Assembly: GCA_018896395.1 (NCBI GenBank)
Contig: JAHIMN010000140.1
Location: 1 to 11,939, forward strand
Direction: 5' to 3'
Source of the DNA: Verrucomicrobiota bacterium
GTDB lineage: Bacteria; Verrucomicrobiota; Kiritimatiellia; JAAZAB01
DNA: 11,939 nucleotides
This document shows positions 8,601 through 11,939 of the stretch, piece after piece. The stretch's first letter is position 1; each line of letters opens with the position of its first letter. A program made the translations under genes and the position numbers. The notes under the pieces are model-generated. The model was not told the DNA's origin, did not search any database, and worked only from the letters and a program-made list of their open reading frames with translations.

Positions 8601-9225
8601 CCGGTTGCGATACTGGTTCCGTTTTTTCAGCCGCCGCAGGTACGGCCGGTGCCACCGTGTCCGTCGCCTTGGGTGTCTCCGCAGTAGAATCGGCTTGCTT
8701 CACTGCGGCGGGCGCGGGGGTTTCAACGGCAGGTGCGGCTGATTCGGCGGCTGACGGCTGCTCTGCGCTGACCTCTGACCGCTGACCGCTGACCGCTTCC
8801 GTCGCGGCGGTCGCCGATTCCGTCTTTTCCTCCGCCGGTTCTTCCGGCACGGCCGCGGGAGTCGCGGGTTTTTCAGCGGCCGCCTCGGCACTGACCACCG
8901 CCTGCAACGCTGTAGCAACTGCGGGCAGGTCTGCCGCCGTTTGTGTGCCGGCTTCGGCTTGCTCCACTGCGGCAAGCGCCGGGGCTTCCGGTTGCGATAC
9001 TGGTTCCGTTTTTTCAGCCGCTACAGGTACGGCCGGTGCCGCCGGTGCGGTCGGTGCCGCCGGTGCCGCCGGTGCGGCCGTGTCCGCCGCCTTGGGTGTC
9101 TCCGTGGCAGAATCGGCTGGCGCGACAACGGCAGGCGCGGGGGTTTCGTCTTGGGCACAGACGGGCAAGGCAATACCTGTCAACAGAAGCCCAAGAGCAA
9201 CAAAAAAGATGGTCAACGATTTCAT
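5650..9225 (-). CDS. Amuc_1098-like secretin (type IV pilus/type II secretion outer-membrane pore)
   Basis: A 1191-aa outer-membrane pore protein. It starts with a signal peptide (MKSLTIFFVALGLLLTGIALPVCA). Residues about 25-405 are low complexity, rich in Ala, Pro, Glu and Thr, with internal duplications. TPR-like helices follow (about 430-620, including YRIALNYYKDGKYQEV and GRQYYAIGEYEQARREF). Next come an STN/N0-like domain (about 656-775, LEFRQANIVDVIKYL) and an N-domain strand PVQVEIEARFVEV (about 867). The secretin core has LLSAPKVTTKSGANA (about 977) and DGQTVVMGGLITE, and ends with the signature IPILGDIPLLGFLF (1130-1143). Combined TPR plus secretin and the two upstream genes fit the Akkermansia Amuc_1098 arrangement. 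It should form the multimeric channel of the pilus-like system. The long N-terminal tail may be a flexible periplasmic linker. Confidence 0.95.
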   Translation of the reverse strand: MKSLTIFFVALGLLLTGIALPVCAQDETPAPAVVAPADSATETPKAADTAAPAAPAAPTAPAAPAVPVAAEKTEPVSQPEAPALAAVEQAEAGTQTAADLPAVATALQAVVSAEAAAEKPATPAAVPEEPAEEKTESATAATEAVSGQRSEVSAEQPSAAESAAPAVETPAPAAVKQADSTAETPKATDTVAPAVPAAAEKTEPVSQPEAQAPAAVEQAEAGTQATVEAAAEKPATPAAVPEEPAKEETESATAATEAVSGQRSEVSAEQPSAAESAAPAVETPAPAVEKPSATAPEDDSAKTPAAAVPEEPAEEKTIAEKVSDFELDRDSMNAVPESSPEAAAKVEVSPQPKASFWGRLFSREKGAAAGDSSQRSEVRGQQSEVGAVGTSEMPSATATDMAVTHKMLTPEELLSAQEEVRRQAREVEALKALDLAYQAMGRNEFDVALKFFNQAMNVMPVRPHTVETRQKAMQSQAECEYRIALNYYKDGKYQEVKEAIRRVLGYYPAHQKAARLSKQIKKDETQRIARAAMPVPVRRSAEHLDRVKQIQASIDLGRQYYAIGEYEQARREFKNVLVLDEKNEEAAAQLKKVYDKMYNLETDQMNRQQAEMISQVRDTWTPPVKRETAGPEARIQETMITDKSKRRLLEKLNGIVIPQLEFRQANIVDVIKYLDQASIACDKDSPPSERGVNFILQLRRPGAAAEWAPTAAIQFNEGELTGEGGGAAVVQDNLPTVTLSLRNIVLLDAIKYITEVTGLKYRIEENVVVITPSDVVYGELITRTYKVQPSIAETIMGAAVSAVSDRMELGGAVPTVERGDVKQFFVDAGVPFPEGTSIVYKPSLNLLIAKNTADNLESFERILTSLNVVPVQVEIEARFVEVAQDDLEELGVEWLLTDNWELAENASAGAAIPLASRERIQMNQNTFSKGLRNLTMGASGITATPGGSLAGILSISSVLTNPEVTMVLHALEQRSGANLLSAPKVTTKSGANAEIKVVKELIYPTEFELTPPQVSGSGSGSQAVISKAFVTPAAFQTRDTGVILNVTPTVGPDGFSIDLIMMPQVVELSDWINYGSTLIDPTTGRAELMNMPQPIFHSRNITTSITIWDGQTVVMGGLITEQQTTTLDKIPILGDIPLLGFLFRSKTSSSKKFNLLIFVTANLVDPAGNKINKELVASAAGTVGAPAAVTP
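8071..8112. repeat. Heptamer array (gacctct) in secretin gene
   Basis: Six 7-bp units: gacctct, gactgct, gacctct, gacttct, gacctct, gactgct. On the minus strand the array is translated as QRSEVRGQQSEVG at the end of the low-complexity region, just before the TPR part. Confidence 0.9.
8405..8453. repeat. Heptamer array (ctgaccg) in secretin gene, copy B
   Basis: Clear 7-bp units from 8426 (ctgacct, ctgaccg, ctgaccg, ctgaccg), with degenerate units back to about 8405. The translation is SGQRSEVSAEQPS. It is the same word family as 8071-8112 and lies within a larger tandem duplication. Confidence 0.85.
8747..8795. repeat. Heptamer array (ctgaccg) in secretin gene, copy A
   Basis: Near-identical to 8405-8453, offset by exactly 342 bp. 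It was carried along by the duplication of the secretin N-terminal region, so the array predates that duplication. Confidence 0.85.
8900..8929. repeat. REP-like element inside secretin gene
   Basis: A 30-bp sequence from GCCTGC to GGGCAGG matches the rho element at 1274-1309 with one mismatch and a 6-bp deletion. It is within the 45 bp present in duplication unit A and absent from unit B. It is translated as DLPAVATALQ, a different frame from the rho copy. Confidence 0.6.
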
Positions 9226-9298
9226 CGTAGTATTGCTCGTTTCACGGTTTTATAGCCGTCGAACTATCGGGCTTCAACGCGCCAATTCCGGGATACAG

Positions 9299-10330
9299 CT
9301 ATTTATCCGCCTCGGAAAATGGTTGCACAGGCATCTCCATGCCGGTATTAATATCTGCAAGAATAACGGTATCTTGTTTAATGTCAATAATCTTGTACGA
9401 ATTATTTTTAAGCTTTATAACGTCGCCAAGTTTAACCACCATCTTCGTCTGATCCACCAGGAAAATCAGGATGGCGCCAATCTCGCCCTGGTTTTCGCGG
9501 TTAATGGTCAAGGGGATCACCTTGTTATCCCGGCTGACCTTCAGCACCGAAACGTCTTCATCCACCTCAAAGGTGCCCTTTTTGACCCTAATCTTTTTCG
9601 GCTCGAATCCGACCAGTTTGTAGCCGTCCACCGTATCGCCCAGCTTGGCATAGGTATCGCGCTGGAGTTGCCTGTTTTTCAGCAGGAAGCGCACATCATT
9701 CGTGCTCAGGCGCTGGACACCCTGGAAGCTTAGCGGCATGGGCGTGCGCCCGATTTTTATAACCCGTAATTTTTCCGCGAACGACGGATGCGCGTCCGCA
9801 TCGCACGGATTACTGCCGGCCTGGTACTCTTCCAGGTTAGTGAAGCCATCGGCATCGGTATCCTGAAGGGCATCGTCCGCGTTCGGGCTCAGACCATACT
9901 TGAGCTCCCATTCATCGGGCAGGCCGTCAAGGTCGCTGTCCTTGATTTTAGCCCTGAGCACCGCCGGCTGTTGGGCGCCGCAATTACGGAACGGGCACAT
10001 ATCCGCGTCAACGGGAATGGGACGGCCGCACTTCACGCACCGCACGCGCAGTTCCGCCACCATCAGACGATTGCTCCAGGCGGGGATTTGCTCCGGCGTC
10101 TGCAGGGCTTCAATGCCCTCGTCCAGGAACGTCAAGTCCAGCAGACGGGCCGCCTGGGAGAGATTGCGGGACTGTTCCTGGTTCTGACTCAGATCTTCCA
10201 GCTTCTTGCGCTCGCGGCCCACCATCAGGATCAGGAGAATCAGCGACAATAACAGGCCGAACAGGGCGACGAACAGAATGATCTTGTCGTACGCCACCTT
10301 GACCCAGGCCTTGATTTCGCTGATATTCAC
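9299..10330 (-). CDS. Amuc_1099-like inner-membrane pilus-system protein with zinc ribbon and Ca-binding repeats
   Basis: A 343-aa protein starting with GTG. Residues 17-37 form one membrane helix, followed by a charged, probably coiled-coil stretch (38-75). C98, C101, C112 and C117 form a CxxC...CxxxxC zinc-ribbon-like knuckle. Two Asp-rich repeats, DSDLDGLPDEWE (131-142) and DTDADGFTNLEEY (157-169), have the spacing of thrombospondin-type-3/EF-hand-like calcium loops. The C-terminal half is beta-rich (for example KLGDTVDGYKLVGFEPKKI), as in PilP-type proteins that link the inner membrane to the secretin. The position just upstream of the secretin matches Amuc_1099. It is probably a periplasm-facing alignment subunit. 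The family call rests mainly on synteny and topology; the metal-binding motifs are seen directly. Confidence 0.78.
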   Translation of the reverse strand: MNISEIKAWVKVAYDKIILFVALFGLLLSLILLILMVGRERKKLEDLSQNQEQSRNLSQAARLLDLTFLDEGIEALQTPEQIPAWSNRLMVAELRVRCVKCGRPIPVDADMCPFRNCGAQQPAVLRAKIKDSDLDGLPDEWELKYGLSPNADDALQDTDADGFTNLEEYQAGSNPCDADAHPSFAEKLRVIKIGRTPMPLSFQGVQRLSTNDVRFLLKNRQLQRDTYAKLGDTVDGYKLVGFEPKKIRVKKGTFEVDEDVSVLKVSRDNKVIPLTINRENQGEIGAILIFLVDQTKMVVKLGDVIKLKNNSYKIIDIKQDTVILADINTGMEMPVQPFSEADK

Positions 10331-10349
10331 GGATGATAGACCTTAAACC

Positions 10350-10380
10350 GTTCTTGGTTCTTCGTTCTTTGTTCTTCGTT
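10350..10380. repeat. Heptamer array (gttcttc), downstream flank of four-helix-bundle gene
   Basis: Units gttcttg, gttcttc, gttcttt, gttcttc, gtt. It is the inverted partner of 10764-10794: the two 31-bp arms are reverse complements with two mismatches. The stop codon TAA of the enclosed gene (10379-10381) overlaps the array by two bases. Confidence 0.92.
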
Positions 10381-10750
10381 ATTCATGATTGCACGAAAGC
10401 AGGTACTTGATAAAGGCACCGATTTTGGCCCTCGTCTTGCCGGTCATCTCATACACGGCATCAAATTCAGAAGCCGGCAAATATTTTTGATCAAGGGCAA
10501 CATAGAGTTCACTCTTAACCTCGGAACAGGACCTCTGGGCATAACGCAGAAACTTTACAAATTCCGCGTTGCTCCCGCCATCGAATCCTTCGGCGATGTT
10601 GTGCATAACCGAGCCCGATGCCCGCTGAATCTGATCTTTTAAACCATAATCTCGTGCAAACCCCGGCTTGCTTGTGAGGGCATACACTTTACCGGTTAAC
10701 TCGCGTGCCAGTTGCCACGCCTCGATATCTTCAAACCGTTTGATTTTCAT
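10379..10750 (-). CDS. Four-helix bundle protein (23S rRNA intervening-sequence protein family)
   Basis: A 123-aa protein, the usual length for this family. It starts MKIKRFEDIEAWQLARELTG and contains the family signature IQRASGSVMHNIAEGFDGGS (about residues 43-62), followed by NAEFVKFLRYAQRSCSEVKSEL. Members are small all-helical proteins first found encoded in 23S rRNA intervening sequences (for example Leptospira) and are related in fold to the Avd accessory protein of diversity-generating retroelements. The biochemical role is unsettled. I chose the start at 10750 because a purine-rich GGGGGAAGG stands just upstream and the family begins here; the frame is open up to 10942 but that part overlaps the preceding gene. 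The gene sits exactly between inverted heptamer arrays and splits the Amuc_1100-like/Amuc_1099-like pair, so it looks like an inserted cassette. Confidence 0.93.
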   Translation of the reverse strand: MKIKRFEDIEAWQLARELTGKVYALTSKPGFARDYGLKDQIQRASGSVMHNIAEGFDGGSNAEFVKFLRYAQRSCSEVKSELYVALDQKYLPASEFDAVYEMTGKTRAKIGAFIKYLLSCNHE

Positions 10751-10763
10751 TAATCCTTCCCCC

Positions 10764-10794
10764 AACGAAGAACCAAGAACGAAGAACAAAGAAC
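10764..10794. repeat. Heptamer array (aacgaag), upstream flank of four-helix-bundle gene
   Basis: Units aacgaag, aaccaag, aacgaag, aacaaag, aac. It lies between the stop of the Amuc_1100-like gene (10806) and the ribosome-binding site of the four-helix-bundle gene, and is the inverted partner of 10350-10380. Confidence 0.92.
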
Positions 10795-10805
10795 TCTTCC
10801 TCTTT

Positions 10806-11747
10806 CTACTTCTTCCCGCCCTCCTTGAAGGAGAGCGACGGGGCAAACTGACACACATCCAAGCCCAATTTGACGTCCAGTTTTTCGCGGCCCAGTATGA
10901 CCTGGCGCTCGCGGGCGGCCGGCTCGGGCGTACCGGGCGCACGCGCGGCGACTGCCGGGGCAGAGACAGGGCCGCCGGCGCTGTATTGCTGGCGCGGATT
11001 GGTCATTTCAACCCGCGTTACGACCATGAACATCGGCCGGCTGGCCAGGAGGTTCAACATCTCGATCACCGTGTTTTCCCTGGCTTTGACCGATATTTTA
11101 AAATGCTGGCTGGACACCAGTTTATCCCCGCCGGGCGAGGAGGCCGCGGCTTCCGGTGACGGCGCCCCGCGGCGGCCGCCGGAAGCATCCGCCCCCCGCG
11201 CCGCCTGCTCAAAATGATCGCGCTCAATGGCCACCAGTTCCGCGATGTCCGCCTCCTGGAGAATGTCACAGAGCGCTTCAATAATTTTTAATTGCTGGAC
11301 CAGGCGGGGAATATCGCCCGAGGCCGGCAATTGCCCGACGGCATATTTATCAAAACCGAAAGCGTATTTTTCCGGGAACTTGATGCGGGCGTTTTGCAGA
11401 CGGTCCCGCAGTTTGCGCAGGGATTTTTCCAGGAATTGCATAAAATCGGCCGCTTCCATGGGCTGTAGATTCACCTGGCCGGTGCGCAGGAACTCGTTTA
11501 ATTCGTTATACTGGTCAATGACATCCTTCAGGTTCTCGGCTTCCTTGTGCACGTTAGGCGCCGCAGGGAACGGATCGCGCCGGTATAGTTGCTGCAGGCG
11601 GGCGGTCACCGCATCCAGCGCCAGCGCCTGCCGGGCATACAGCCTCTCCGAAAGGAACAAGCCCGTCCCGGCGCCGATCAGCAAAAGCACCGTGACGCCC
11701 AGGCACAGCGCGAACACCGGACGTTTTTTAATAAAAGCCAGATTCAT
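10806..11747 (-). CDS. Amuc_1100-like (PilO-like) inner-membrane pilus-system protein
   Basis: A 313-aa protein with a short basic cytoplasmic N-terminus and one membrane helix (about 11-32, FALCLGVTVLLLIGAGTGLFL). A long helical, probably coiled-coil region follows (about 35-130 and 145-185), then a low-complexity linker (about 185-208: ASGGRRGAPSPEAAASSPGG). A compact domain begins at HFKISVKARENTVIEMLNLL, which resembles the ferredoxin-like fold of PilO-type proteins. The C-terminus is again Pro/Ala rich. Length and topology match Akkermansia Amuc_1100 (317 aa), an outer-membrane-associated protein of the pilus-like locus. The gene order 1100-1099-1098 is kept downstream. The start at 11747 has no strong Shine-Dalgarno. 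Family membership is inferred from context and topology more than from motifs. Confidence 0.75.
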   Translation of the reverse strand: MNLAFIKKRPVFALCLGVTVLLLIGAGTGLFLSERLYARQALALDAVTARLQQLYRRDPFPAAPNVHKEAENLKDVIDQYNELNEFLRTGQVNLQPMEAADFMQFLEKSLRKLRDRLQNARIKFPEKYAFGFDKYAVGQLPASGDIPRLVQQLKIIEALCDILQEADIAELVAIERDHFEQAARGADASGGRRGAPSPEAAASSPGGDKLVSSQHFKISVKARENTVIEMLNLLASRPMFMVVTRVEMTNPRQQYSAGGPVSAPAVAARAPGTPEPAARERQVILGREKLDVKLGLDVCQFAPSLSFKEGGKK

Positions 11748-11939
11748 AAGAAAGTAATCCGTAACTATTTAGCCGTTCACGCACAAACATGAAAAAACAA
11801 GATTTTGCCCACCGAGTAGAGAGGGGACGCAGTATGTTTAGAGCAACAACTTCCTTAGTATCCGCCCTTTCGGGCAGCGTGGCAAATGGTTGTCAGCTCA
11901 ATGCACCTGTTTTCCCCTCCCCCTCTAAAATTCCGTACG
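11748..11939. other. Upstream region of pilus operon; no convincing gene
   Basis: On the minus strand one frame is open from 11892 to a TAA at 11728-11730 (55 codons) and reads like protein (for example PFATLPERADTKEVVALNIL), but it has no start codon at its beginning and follows a TGA. Another frame is open from the window edge to a TAA at 11855-11857. Neither resembles PilM, which precedes Amuc_1100 in Akkermansia. No clear promoter was found. Confidence 0.5.
11841..11899 (-). ncRNA. Possible structured leader (nested hairpins)
   Basis: An outer stem pairs gagc/gctc (11841-11844 with 11896-11899) and acaac/gttgt (11846-11850 with 11889-11893) around a small internal loop. An inner hairpin is CUGCCC-GAAA-GGGCGG on the minus-strand RNA. 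The GAAA tetraloop and the U-G wobble form only on that strand, which is the strand of the pilus operon. I could not match it to a known riboswitch class. Confidence 0.35.

Larger units (their letters stand above)
8371..9135. repeat. Tandem duplication in the secretin low-complexity region
   Basis: Two adjacent units start at the same word (cgcgggggtttc): unit B 8371-8712 (342 bp, 114 codons) and unit A 8713-9135 (423 bp, 141 codons); the word recurs at 9136. The units are close to identical over long stretches. Unit A is longer by two in-frame insertions: 45 bp around 8893-8940, which contains the palindromic element, and about 36 bp of a Pro/Ala expansion near 9035-9080. A partial further repeat is visible in VPEEPAEEKT, which occurs again nearer the TPR part. 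Confidence 0.85.

Noticed and set aside
10379..10750. Diversity-generating retroelement accessory gene (avd)
   Set aside because: The fold family is related, but there is no reverse transcriptase, template repeat or variable repeat in the window.
1894..10794. CRISPR arrays
   Set aside because: Units are 7-8 bp and contiguous with no 25-40 bp unique spacers, and there are no cas genes.
10751..10942. Upstream extension of the four-helix-bundle frame to an ATG at 10942
   Set aside because: It overlaps the end of the Amuc_1100-like gene and runs through the heptamer array; the family starts at MKIKRFEDIEAW, which has a ribosome-binding site.
11841..11899. Cobalamin or c-di-GMP riboswitch
   Set aside because: Fragments such as GCCACG and GGGCGG recall conserved boxes, but the B12 box and the GEMM core are not present.

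Overview
The window looks like a chromosomal segment of a PVC-superphylum bacterium, most likely Kiritimatiellota or a close Verrucomicrobiota relative. The reason is that genes resembling Akkermansia Amuc_1100, Amuc_1099 and Amuc_1098 (a pilus-like export system with a secretin) stand in that order; the phylum is inferred from this synteny and protein character, not from a marker-gene tree. All eight genes lie on the minus strand, so the reading order is from high to low coordinates.

Layout in transcription order: (1) 11748-11939 is an upstream region without a convincing gene; it holds a nested hairpin that may be a 5' leader. (2) 10806-11747 is an Amuc_1100/PilO-like inner-membrane protein. 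(3) 10379-10750 is a four-helix-bundle (23S rRNA IVP family) gene that interrupts the pilus operon and is flanked by inverted heptamer arrays. (4) 9299-10330 is an Amuc_1099-like inner-membrane protein with a zinc ribbon and Ca-binding-type repeats. (5) 5650-9225 is an Amuc_1098-like secretin with a very long Ala/Pro/Glu N-terminal region and TPRs. (6) 4613-5479 is a stand-alone Pol I-type 5'-3' exonuclease. (7) 2440-4407 is a polytopic GT-C/STT3-like membrane protein with a TPR-like tail. (8) 1584-2312 is coaE. (9) 1-1594 is rho, cut by the window edge.

The pilus-like genes would build a secretin pore plus inner-membrane alignment proteins. The others are housekeeping (rho, coaE, exonuclease) or envelope glycosylation (GT-C-like).

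The most unusual content is a set of short-period repeats. At least six unrelated 'words' (gcaatca, tatgggag, ggttcac, aaatcgc, gacctct, gttcttc) occur as degenerate arrays, and almost all have a 7-bp period (one is 8 bp, one 7-8 bp). In four gene gaps they form inverted pairs around spacers of about 15, 24, 113 and 383 bp, and the largest spacer is the four-helix-bundle gene. Other arrays sit in frame inside coaE and the secretin gene. A separate 30-36 bp palindrome-like element is shared by rho and the secretin gene in different reading frames, and it is present in only one of two tandemly duplicated secretin segments, as expected of a small insertion.
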